Shown: piece after piece, positions 1 to 5,603 of the stretch
Numbering within the stretch: position 1 is the first letter of the stretch
Layout: every line of letters begins with the position of its first letter
Assembly (NCBI GenBank): GCA_027080405.1
Contig: JALWSL010000730.1
Location: forward strand, 1-5,603
DNA length: 5,603 nucleotides
Reading direction: 5' to 3'
From: Planctomycetaceae bacterium
GTDB lineage: Bacteria; Planctomycetota; Planctomycetia; Planctomycetales; Planctomycetaceae
The notes under the pieces: model-generated
What the model was told of the DNA's origin: nothing
The model's input: only the letters and a program-made list of their open reading frames with translations
Database searches by the model: none
Made by a program: the position numbers and the translations under genes

Positions 1-275
1 TTTTGAGATGGATGTGTTTGTTTTGTTATCAAGTCAGTTTTTAAATTTAATTTTTGGTGGATTTTGTAGTTTTTGAAAAGAGTGATGATTGAAGTATGGG
101 ATGTTTGAGTTATTTGACATTGATAAGGTAGTTATTATTTGTTATGTTGTTTATGTTTTTATATAGAAATTGTATGTATTGTTTATCTTTTTTTAGTCCT
201 TCACTTAAACCAAAGTATGCTAGGTCTACATATACTATTATTTGTTTTTTGTTGATTGTTGCTTTTTTGAGTATC
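1..275. other. AT-rich, cytosine-depleted tract
   Basis: A hand count of positions 1-180 gives about 3 C, 41 G, 45 A and 91 T on the + strand, so cytosine is under 2% while guanine stays above 20%. Positions 1-270 are about 25% GC, against about 48% in a line counted just downstream (301-360). Strong C depletion ends near 186; T-richness continues to about 275 and then stops abruptly. The tract covers the upstream region of the phosphatase gene and roughly its first 44 codons, where no codon ends in C before the ATC at 273-275. I see no gene within 1-143. Cause unknown: strand-asymmetric mutation, a foreign junction or an unusual promoter region are all possible. Confidence 0.75.
114..141 (+). 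promoter_or_regulatory. possible sigma-70-like promoter
   Basis: A perfect TTGACA lies at 114-119, and 16 bases later there is a poor -10 candidate, TATTTG at 136-141 (3 of 6 matches). In such T-rich DNA a -35-like hexamer can occur by chance. If real, transcription would start near 148, so the ATG at 144 could not be the start codon and translation would begin at the ATG at 153 or 174. Weak call. Confidence 0.2.
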
Positions 276-1622
276 GATTACGGTCGTGAAGTCCGCCGCA
301 TGATCGAGACACGACATCAGGAATTGCATCACGAAGCGTATTTGATCGCCAATGCGGTTCGACGGATCGATCAGGTTAATACCCAGGAAGTGCAAAGTTA
401 TATTAACGATGTTTGTGTTCATGCCCACAAACTGAATGCTCCGGGGCATCTCATTCTGGTTCAGGTGAGAAACCGTCTGCTCCATTCCTATCCGTTAAAA
501 GAACTGCCCGAGGGTTATCTTGAAAAAGTGAAGCGGGCCGATTCGGATCGAAGCCATCAGGATTCTTCTCTACAGCAGGACATCGTCGTCGGCAAAGTGG
601 TCGATGGTGATCTGAAGGTGTACGTGGTAGAAAACGCAGACGACCTGCATGAATTTGCGACGGAGCAGGCGATTTCACAGCTTTGGCATGCGATGCTGAT
701 TGCCATCACCGCCGCGGTCATTCTTAACACGCTGTTGGTGCGACTGTTTATTCAGCCAGTGCATCGAACGATCGAAGCAGTCGAAAAAATTAAAAATAAT
801 GAATTTGGTGGACACGTTACTGCTACAACCAATCGGGAACTTTGCGATTTAACCAATGCCGTCAACGCGATGAGCGATTCCCTGGCGGAAGCACGCAGCC
901 GACGAAGAGCCCAGATGAAAAAGGCCAGTTCAATTCAACAAGGCCTGCTACCGAAAGCACCTGAAATTCCCGGGATGGAAATAGCCGTCGTTTACGATCC
1001 AGCGGAACTGGTTGCGGGAGATTTTTACGATGTGGTGGAGTTGCCGGACGGTTCCAACGTGGTTTGCATGCTCGATGTCGCCGGGCACGGCATCCCTGCG
1101 GCTTTGGCTGCTGCGATGCTGAAAAGCTTGATCGCAGTTTCAGCCGAGCAGTTGACATCACTTGCAGAACTGGTTGAATTTGTGAACCGCCATTTTTCAC
1201 AAGTGATTGAATCGGGAATGTTCGCGACCGCTGCTTTTTTGCGTTTTCCCCTGCACGAAGATTCTGTCGAATACATCAACGCCGGCCATCCGCCTGTCAT
1301 ACTGGACGACGCCAAAGAGATCAAAGAGATTGAGACGCTTGGCTTTCCACTCGGAATTTCTGCTGATTTGTCCTGGGAATCCGAAACGATCCCGTTCAAC
1401 AAGGCAGACCGATTATTCCTTTACACAGACGGCGTTGTTGAATCATTCGACCAGCAAGGGAATCAGTTCGGCCTGAACAGGCTGCTGATGAGTATCCGAC
1501 AGCATCGCCAGAAGCTTCCCCAGGATCTATTGCAGCAACTGAAGCAGACGATTATTGCCTATCGAACAGGCTCCGCAGCTAAAGATGACCTGACCGCTTT
1601 GCTGATCGAAAGAAAAAGCTGA
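144..1622 (+). CDS. membrane-anchored HAMP-SpoIIE (RsbU-type) PP2C phosphatase
   Basis: Predicted sensor serine/threonine phosphatase of 492 residues. Visible architecture: hydrophobic segment at about 29-45, extracytoplasmic loop at about 46-180, second membrane helix at 182-203, HAMP linker at about 201-253, then a SpoIIE/PP2C catalytic domain at about 262-490. Catalytic-domain landmarks are all present: QQGLLP (265-270), GDFYD with D293 and D296, DVAGHG (311-316), NAGHPP (379-384), FPLGI (401-405), LYTDGVVE (426-433) and the D481-D482 pair; these acidic residues are the usual Mn/Mg ligands of the fold. In related RsbU-like proteins the substrate is a phosphorylated anti-sigma-factor antagonist (STAS protein); no partner is encoded here, so the target is unknown. 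The start is uncertain: ATGs at 144, 153 and 174 are in frame and none has a clear Shine-Dalgarno site. The first ~44 codons lie in the T-rich tract and have codon use unlike the rest. The gene converges on the metal ATPase. Confidence 0.9.
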   Translation: MLFMFLYRNCMYCLSFFSPSLKPKYARSTYTIICFLLIVAFLSIDYGREVRRMIETRHQELHHEAYLIANAVRRIDQVNTQEVQSYINDVCVHAHKLNAPGHLILVQVRNRLLHSYPLKELPEGYLEKVKRADSDRSHQDSSLQQDIVVGKVVDGDLKVYVVENADDLHEFATEQAISQLWHAMLIAITAAVILNTLLVRLFIQPVHRTIEAVEKIKNNEFGGHVTATTNRELCDLTNAVNAMSDSLAEARSRRRAQMKKASSIQQGLLPKAPEIPGMEIAVVYDPAELVAGDFYDVVELPDGSNVVCMLDVAGHGIPAALAAAMLKSLIAVSAEQLTSLAELVEFVNRHFSQVIESGMFATAAFLRFPLHEDSVEYINAGHPPVILDDAKEIKEIETLGFPLGISADLSWESETIPFNKADRLFLYTDGVVESFDQQGNQFGLNRLLMSIRQHRQKLPQDLLQQLKQTIIAYRTGSAAKDDLTALLIERKS

Positions 1623-1792
1623 GACATGAATCAGTGGAGAGTATGGCCGTCATCGAGTCATTCACACCCCAGAAGGAGTTGTTCAGGATGGGCCTGATTG
1701 GGATAATTTGGATAACTGAGCGGTAAAATGCGAGACTGCTCTGACAATCAGGACTCCCCGGTTGTACGGTTTCCTGTATACCTGTTGTTACT

Positions 1793-3685
1793 TCAGGGAA
1801 GCCTGCCGCAACGTAAGCCGTTCGCAACAGCCAGCAGTTCGCTTGCTTCATGGATCATCACAACCATTGCAACCGAGAGAAAGCCAGCGACACCGGTTGG
1901 AATCAAAATAACGAGAACAATCAATGAGAAGATGATATTTTGCAAGCTCACTTTCCTGGCTTTTTGTCCGATTTGCATCGCTTCTTCGAGCTTGCCGAGA
2001 TCATCTGCCATCAACGCGATGTCGGCCGCTTCGATCGCCGCATCTGTTCCGGCTGCTCCCATTGCCACTCCGCAGGTTGCCAGCGCCAAGGCAGGGGCAT
2101 CGTTGATACCATCACCAACCATTAAAGTGGGGCCGGTTTTCATCAATTTTTCAATCTCGACAACTTTATCATCCGGTTTCAAATTCGCATGCACTTCATC
2201 AATGCCCAACTGCTCCGCGACCCGTTGGGCCGTATGTTGATTATCGCCGGTCAGCATCACCGTGCGGATATCCATTTCATGTAATCGTTGAATCACTTGC
2301 GAAGCGTTTTCTCGTAACACATCCTGCATCGCAATCAATCCCAGAATCTGCTTTTCGTTCCCAAGAAGAACAACGGTTTTCCCCTGATTTTGCAACTCAT
2401 AAATGGAATCCTTCAACTCTTCAAGATTCACTCCGAACTCTCGAAAAAGAGTCGGACTTCCCAGATGCCAGGTTTGCCCATCGACATCACCTTGTGTGCC
2501 CGATCCAGGCAGAGCTTTTGTGTTACTCACCCGCGCGATCGCAATTTTCTGTTCTTCCGCATATCGAACGATTGCCAAGGCAAGCGGATGGGCAGAGAAC
2601 TTTTCGATCCCGGCCGCCAGACTGATCACTTCTTCTTCGTTCCCCGTAAAGGCCTTGACATCAGTCACCACTGGCTTGCCGTGTGTCAAGGTTCCCGTTT
2701 TATCAAACGCAATTGTTTTGATGATCCCGAGATGTTCCAGATGAGCACCTCCTTTAATCAGGATCCCCCGTTTTCCCGCCCCGGAAATCCCGGCAGACAT
2801 CGCAATTGGCAGTGAAATGATGAGGGCACAGGGAGCCGCAGCAACTAACAGGACAACGGCTTTCTCTGTCCAGAAATTAAAATCAAGCTGAAACAGTATT
2901 GGTAAAATAATCAACGCGACGGCAATTGACAAAACTGTCGGACTGTATCGGCGTCCGAATCGTTCCATCCATTCCTGAGCATGCCCCTTTTGATCCTGTG
3001 CATTTTCAATCAAATCGATAATTCGAGATAACGTGTTATCTGCATAGGTTGTTGTTGCGCGAACGGTAAGGGTTGCCTGCCCGTTCACCGTCGCTGCAAA
3101 TACCTTGTCACCAGCCTGTTTGTCTACCGGCACAGACTCACCTGTTACCGGTGATTCGTCAACCGTTGTTTTGCCTTCAATAATTTCCCCATCCGAGGGG
3201 ATCGCTTCGCCGGGTAAAACGATAAATTCGTCTCCAATCTGCAGCGTTTCCGCTGGCACAACCTGCTGCTTTCCATCACGAAGCAGCCGAGCTTCTCGCG
3301 GAGCAAGATCAAGCAGGGAGCGAATAGCATTTCGTGTTCGATTAAACGTATATTCCTCAATCCCTTCTGCGATGCCATAAAGAACAACCAACGCTGCTGC
3401 TTCGTCCCACATTCCCAGATAACCCGCACCGGTGGTTGCACCAATCATCAGCATTGAAATACTGATTTCCCCATCTTGAATGAGGTCTTCAAGCCCTTCC
3501 CACGCCCAAGTATACCCCCCCAGAATGATCGCAAACCAATACTGGTAAACAATGATGTTACTATCAGCAAGATCCAGTTTCTCCAACGTAAAAGCAATCA
3601 ATGCAATCACGGCTGCGATAATTGCATTGCGGAGCGGCGGATACCGCCACCAGGGACCATCGAATTCGTGTTCTTTTTCCATCAT
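1793..3685 (-). CDS. P1B-type heavy-metal translocating ATPase
   Basis: Inner-membrane pump of 630 residues that would use ATP to export a soft or transition metal ion from the cytoplasm. Landmarks: actuator-domain TGES (181-184), phosphorylation motif DKTGT with D328, HP dipeptide of the nucleotide-binding domain (H366-P367), MLTGD (477-481) and hinge GDGINDAP (524-531). About eight membrane segments are visible (near 20-34, 44-61, 76-91, 95-110, 248-268, 275-297, 583-601, 603-620). The metal-site motif in the sixth helix reads APC (284-286) rather than CPC or SPC, and the last helix carries HEASE (612-616), which recalls the HEGGT/HEGST of Co/Zn-type (P1B-4) pumps. There is no N-terminal metal-binding domain: the first helix begins near residue 20. 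Substrate is therefore uncertain, with Zn, Co or Cd the best guesses. I chose the ATG at 3685 over one 54 bases upstream because GAGGA precedes it by 5 bases (8 from the adjacent ATG at 3682). It follows the lipoprotein gene by 143 bp. Confidence 0.92.
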   Translation of the reverse strand: MMEKEHEFDGPWWRYPPLRNAIIAAVIALIAFTLEKLDLADSNIIVYQYWFAIILGGYTWAWEGLEDLIQDGEISISMLMIGATTGAGYLGMWDEAAALVVLYGIAEGIEEYTFNRTRNAIRSLLDLAPREARLLRDGKQQVVPAETLQIGDEFIVLPGEAIPSDGEIIEGKTTVDESPVTGESVPVDKQAGDKVFAATVNGQATLTVRATTTYADNTLSRIIDLIENAQDQKGHAQEWMERFGRRYSPTVLSIAVALIILPILFQLDFNFWTEKAVVLLVAAAPCALIISLPIAMSAGISGAGKRGILIKGGAHLEHLGIIKTIAFDKTGTLTHGKPVVTDVKAFTGNEEEVISLAAGIEKFSAHPLALAIVRYAEEQKIAIARVSNTKALPGSGTQGDVDGQTWHLGSPTLFREFGVNLEELKDSIYELQNQGKTVVLLGNEKQILGLIAMQDVLRENASQVIQRLHEMDIRTVMLTGDNQHTAQRVAEQLGIDEVHANLKPDDKVVEIEKLMKTGPTLMVGDGINDAPALALATCGVAMGAAGTDAAIEAADIALMADDLGKLEEAMQIGQKARKVSLQNIIFSLIVLVILIPTGVAGFLSVAMVVMIHEASELLAVANGLRCGRLP

Positions 3686-3690
3686 TGGAA

Positions 3691-3695
3691 TCCTC
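3691..3695 (-). promoter_or_regulatory. ribosome binding site of the P-type ATPase
   Basis: The minus strand reads GAGGA, 5 bases before the ATG at 3685 and 8 before the ATG at 3682. This favours one of those two adjacent codons over the in-frame ATG at 3739, removing 18 non-conserved-looking residues from the longest possible frame. Confidence 0.65.
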
Positions 3696-3758
3696 GTTTT
3701 TATTGGGGGAGATGAATGAATTCGAAGTAGTTGTTGCATCGTTCCTGGTTAGAGAAAC

Positions 3759-3793
3759 CCCTGGCGCCTTACTGAGAACAGGAAAGCCCAGGG
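3759..3793 (-). terminator. intergenic hairpin, possible terminator or attenuator
   Basis: In the minus-strand transcript CCCTGG pairs with CCAGGG, and the stem continues as GCTTT with AAGGC (one G-U pair, one bulged G), closing a loop of about 12 bases. It lies 36 bases after the lipoprotein stop codon and 73 before the ATPase start. The following bases (GTTTCTCT) are only partly T-rich, so termination would be leaky at best. It could instead adjust expression between the two genes or protect an mRNA end. Confidence 0.35.
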
Positions 3794-3828
3794 ATGGTCA
3801 CATCATCGCAGGATCATTTGATCAACAC

Positions 3829-4191
3829 TTATTCCTGTTCTATAGCAGGCGGTTTTTCGCCGAATTTTGCTTCATACAAGGCAATGAACTTTTCCTGTCG
3901 TTTGGGGTTGCAGATAAAACATTGGGATTCAGGGCGATTATGTTCTTCGCACCAATCCCCTTTTTTCTTGTAGGCAGCTGCAACATCCGGATCGCACAAG
4001 GCACAATCCGCTTCGGGAACGCCATGTTCCTTGCACCACCACCCCTCGTGATCGTGCCCGGCGTGATCATCACCTGCATCTGCACTGACAGGCGTTGCAT
4101 TGGCTCCCGAATCGGTCGCAGCACCCCCTCCACATCCAACAACAAACGCAATCGCGAGCATCGGGGTCAACATCATCAAACGTCGTAACAT
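3829..4191 (-). CDS. small Cys/His-rich double-repeat lipoprotein, putative periplasmic metal binder
   Basis: 120 residues. The N-terminus is a lipoprotein signal: basic residues 3-4, a hydrophobic core at 5-18 and a lipobox ending VVGC, so lipidation at C20 is expected and the mature protein should be membrane-anchored facing the periplasm. A small-residue linker (21-42) leads to a His patch (H43, H46, H48) and two tandem units, each W-C-x-E-H-x-x-P-E-x-x-C-x-x-C-x-P (52-68 and 80-96), spaced 28 residues apart. Each unit offers three Cys and one His, a plausible soft-metal site. I recall the same units fused to the N-terminus of RND membrane-fusion (CusB/CzcB-like) proteins in planctomycetes; here they stand alone, with no adaptor domain. 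The position between an RND pump gene and a metal ATPase gene supports a role in metal capture or hand-over; that is inference. The start is supported by AGGAG seven bases upstream. Confidence 0.85.
   Translation of the reverse strand: MLRRLMMLTPMLAIAFVVGCGGGAATDSGANATPVSADAGDDHAGHDHEGWWCKEHGVPEADCALCDPDVAAAYKKKGDWCEEHNRPESQCFICNPKRQEKFIALYEAKFGEKPPAIEQE
3904..4038 (-). repeat. tandem Cys/His repeat units within the lipoprotein
   Basis: Two coding units at 3988-4038 (residues 52-68) and 3904-3954 (residues 80-96). Shared residues in both are W, C, E, H, P, E, C, C and P at the same spacing; the linker between them contains AAAYKKKGD. The units differ in many other residues, so this is an old duplication under constraint on the Cys/His/Pro framework, not a recent copy. 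Confidence 0.8.
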
Positions 4192-4198
4192 CTTTCTT

Positions 4199-4203
4199 CT
4201 CCT
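4199..4203 (-). promoter_or_regulatory. ribosome binding site of the lipoprotein
   Basis: The minus strand reads AGGAG, seven bases before the ATG at 4191. Spacing and sequence are near ideal and fix the start, which in turn places the lipobox cysteine at residue 20. Confidence 0.75.
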
Positions 4204-4224
4204 GATAAAAAAATTTGATCTTAT

Positions 4225-4246
4225 GAAGCGTACGAAATGTCGCTTC
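4225..4246 (-). promoter_or_regulatory. inverted repeat in the leader of the lipoprotein gene
   Basis: GAAGCG and CGCTTC form six-base arms around a 10-base centre, 34 bases upstream of the lipoprotein ATG. On the minus strand the repeat is followed after 11 bases by a run with seven T (4207-4213, read as A on the + strand). It could be a weak terminator for the RND gene, or an operator for a metal-responsive repressor controlling the two downstream genes. The arms are short and neither reading is secure. Confidence 0.3.
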
Positions 4247-4353
4247 TGTCATATTTCACAAATAGATTTAGATTCCATAATCCTCGCGTCCACGATTCAG
4301 TCATGCTGGAAACGAGTGAAATTTACCGGCAGTAAGACTCTTGCCATTTTCTT

Positions 4354-5603
4354 TTACACTTCTGCTTCCTCCTTATCTTGCTTGATGGGGGCGATGGGGG
4401 CATTGAATAACAGATAAATCACACGCAATACCAGCAGCGACATCACCATTGCACCGATCACGCCGCCAATCACGACGGTGGCGAGTGGGCGTTGCACTTC
4501 GGCTCCCATGCCGTCGCCCATTGCCATCGGCAAAAAGCCGAGACTGGCAACCAGCGTCGTCATCAAGACAGGACGAAGTCGAGTCACGGCCGCCTGTGTA
4601 ACCGCCTTGTTCAACTCCATTCCCTTTTCACGAAGTTGGCGGATGTATGAAACGAGAATCATATCATCCAGAACCGCGATCCCGGACATCGCAATGAAGC
4701 CGACACCTGCCGATATCGAAAACGGCATTCCGCGCAGCCAAAGGGCAAAGATGCCGCCCACCCATGCAAACGGAATACTGGTGAAAACGCGCAATGTATC
4801 GATCATGTTTCCGTACGTCATGTAAAGCAGGATGAAAATCAGCGCAAGGGCAATCGGGACGACAATCAACAAACGCTGTTTGGCCCGTTGGAGATTTTCA
4901 AACTGACCTCCATATTCAACACGATACCTCCCCGGCGGAAGTGACAATTCTTCAGAAATTTTCTTTCGAACTTCTGCCACAAAACTTCCCAGGTCCCGTC
5001 CCCGCACGTTGGCGGTAACGGTAATGCGGCGCTGTCCCCATTCCCGGGTAATGGTTGAAGGGCCGGAAACAACTTCCACCGTGGCGAGACGTGAAAGCGG
5101 AATTCGTTCTCCCTTCGGGGTGGAAATCAACATTTCAGCGATTGTCTTCGGGCTATCCCGCACCGATTCCGGCAAGCGGATAATGAGGGGAAATCGCAAC
5201 TGACCTTCCACAATTTCGCCGACCGGTTTACTGCCGATCGATTCCACCAGGCTGAGAACTTCCTTGGCAGACAGACCATACCGGGCAATCTGATCCTGCC
5301 TGATTTTAATCTGCAGCATCGGCTGTCCGGTCACCTGTTCCGTATTGACGTTGGCCGCTCCGTCAATCGAGTTGATGATCTTTTCGATTTCCTCCGCTTT
5401 TTCAACCAGAATATCGAAATCATCGCCAAACAGTTTGACACCCAAATCGGCCCGAACTCCCGAAACCATTTCGTTGATGCGCATTTCAATCGGTTGAGAA
5501 AAGCCGAGTTTCGTCCCCGGAAAATCACGCAGCACTTTCTCGATTTTTTCGGTCAACTCAGCTTGCGTTTTGGCTTTCTTCCAGACACTGCGCGGTTTGA
5601 ACG
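4354..5603 (-). CDS. CzcA/CusA-family RND heavy-metal efflux pump, C-terminal part
   Basis: Partial gene: the frame stays open to the right edge of the window, giving 415 residues, roughly the last 40% of a protein usually near 1,030-1,050. The TTG at 5556 that could look like a start is internal (leucine), since the frame upstream encodes family-typical sequence including SVWKKAKTQAEL. The family forms the trimeric inner-membrane proton-driven pump of a tripartite Cus/Czc system that expels metal through an outer-membrane channel. Window residues 16-240 are the second periplasmic (porter/docking) region, including SIGSKPVGEIVEGQLRFPL and REWGQRRITVTANVRGRDLG. Membrane segments follow from about 245, with FSISAGVGFIAMSGIAVL and the signature GAEVQRPLATVVIGG. 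Two sites look atypical: D312-D313 where relatives usually have Asn-Gly, and arginine at 393 where relatives usually have proline. The proton-relay acidic residues of the N-terminal half lie outside the window. The metal cannot be assigned. Confidence 0.93.
   Translation of the reverse strand, partial: FKPRSVWKKAKTQAELTEKIEKVLRDFPGTKLGFSQPIEMRINEMVSGVRADLGVKLFGDDFDILVEKAEEIEKIINSIDGAANVNTEQVTGQPMLQIKIRQDQIARYGLSAKEVLSLVESIGSKPVGEIVEGQLRFPLIIRLPESVRDSPKTIAEMLISTPKGERIPLSRLATVEVVSGPSTITREWGQRRITVTANVRGRDLGSFVAEVRKKISEELSLPPGRYRVEYGGQFENLQRAKQRLLIVVPIALALIFILLYMTYGNMIDTLRVFTSIPFAWVGGIFALWLRGMPFSISAGVGFIAMSGIAVLDDMILVSYIRQLREKGMELNKAVTQAAVTRLRPVLMTTLVASLGFLPMAMGDGMGAEVQRPLATVVIGGVIGAMVMSLLVLRVIYLLFNAPIAPIKQDKEEAEV

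Noticed and set aside
1693..1752. Eight-base inverted repeat CCTGATTG / CAATCAGG between the convergent genes
   Set aside because: The arms are 44 bases apart and no T-run follows on either strand, so it is unlikely to be a terminator; chance cannot be excluded.
1728..2240. 170-residue open frame on the + strand opposite the end of the ATPase gene
   Set aside because: It lies antisense to conserved ATPase sequence (hinge motif and last helices), has a Ser/Ala/Thr-rich composition typical of an antisense shadow, and shows no recognisable domain.
3812..3823. Short palindrome GATCATTTGATC just after the lipoprotein stop codon
   Set aside because: Arms are only five bases with a two-base centre and no T-run; too short to call a terminator or operator.
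3622..4188. 188-residue open frame on the + strand opposite the lipoprotein gene
   Set aside because: The minus-strand frame has a Shine-Dalgarno site, a lipoprotein signal and a repeated Cys/His motif; the + frame has none of these and overlaps the ATPase start region.
4328..4345. Small hairpin after the RND stop codon (GGC-AAG / CTT-GCC with a bulge)
   Set aside because: Only six pairs, interrupted, with no T-run afterwards; does not support a terminator call.
4354..5556. Start of the RND gene at the TTG at 5556
   Set aside because: The frame continues open to 5603 with family-like residues, and the complete protein should be more than twice as long, so the TTG is an internal leucine codon.
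1..5603. tRNA, rRNA, CRISPR arrays, transposases or long direct repeats
   Set aside because: None was recognised on either strand by reading the window.

Overview
The window looks like a chromosomal segment from an environmental Gram-negative-type bacterium of about 50% GC, most plausibly a planctomycete. Two things point there: a small lipoprotein built from two W-C-x-E-H-x-x-P-E-x-x-C-x-x-C-x-P units, a motif I recall from the N-termini of planctomycete metal-efflux adaptor proteins, and a HAMP-SpoIIE phosphatase with no detectable Shine-Dalgarno site. This placement is recollection plus inference, not a database result.

Layout. Positions 1-275 form a compositionally odd tract of about 25% GC, almost free of cytosine on the + strand for the first 180 bases; it contains the upstream region and first codons of the only + strand gene. 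That gene (144-1622) encodes a membrane-anchored sensor phosphatase: TM, extracytoplasmic loop, TM, HAMP, then a SpoIIE/RsbU-type PP2C domain. It converges on a minus-strand metal-efflux cluster; the 170 bp gap (1623-1792) holds no gene and no convincing terminator.

The minus-strand cluster, in transcription order, is: the C-terminal 415 residues of a CzcA/CusA-type RND heavy-metal efflux pump (4354-5603, its 5' part lies beyond the window); a 120-residue double-repeat Cys/His lipoprotein (3829-4191); and a P1B-type metal ATPase with no N-terminal metal-binding domain (1793-3685). The two gaps are 162 and 143 bp. Both downstream genes have good Shine-Dalgarno sites. The gaps carry an inverted repeat (4225-4246) and a hairpin (3759-3793).

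How they may work together (inference): the ATPase would move metal from cytoplasm to periplasm, the lipoprotein could bind it there through its Cys/His clusters, and the RND pump would expel it across the outer membrane. The phosphatase is convergent and has no evident functional link to the cluster. The points most worth a second look are the free-standing Cys/His lipoprotein, the cytosine-depleted tract running into a coding sequence, and atypical residues at normally conserved membrane positions in both transporters.
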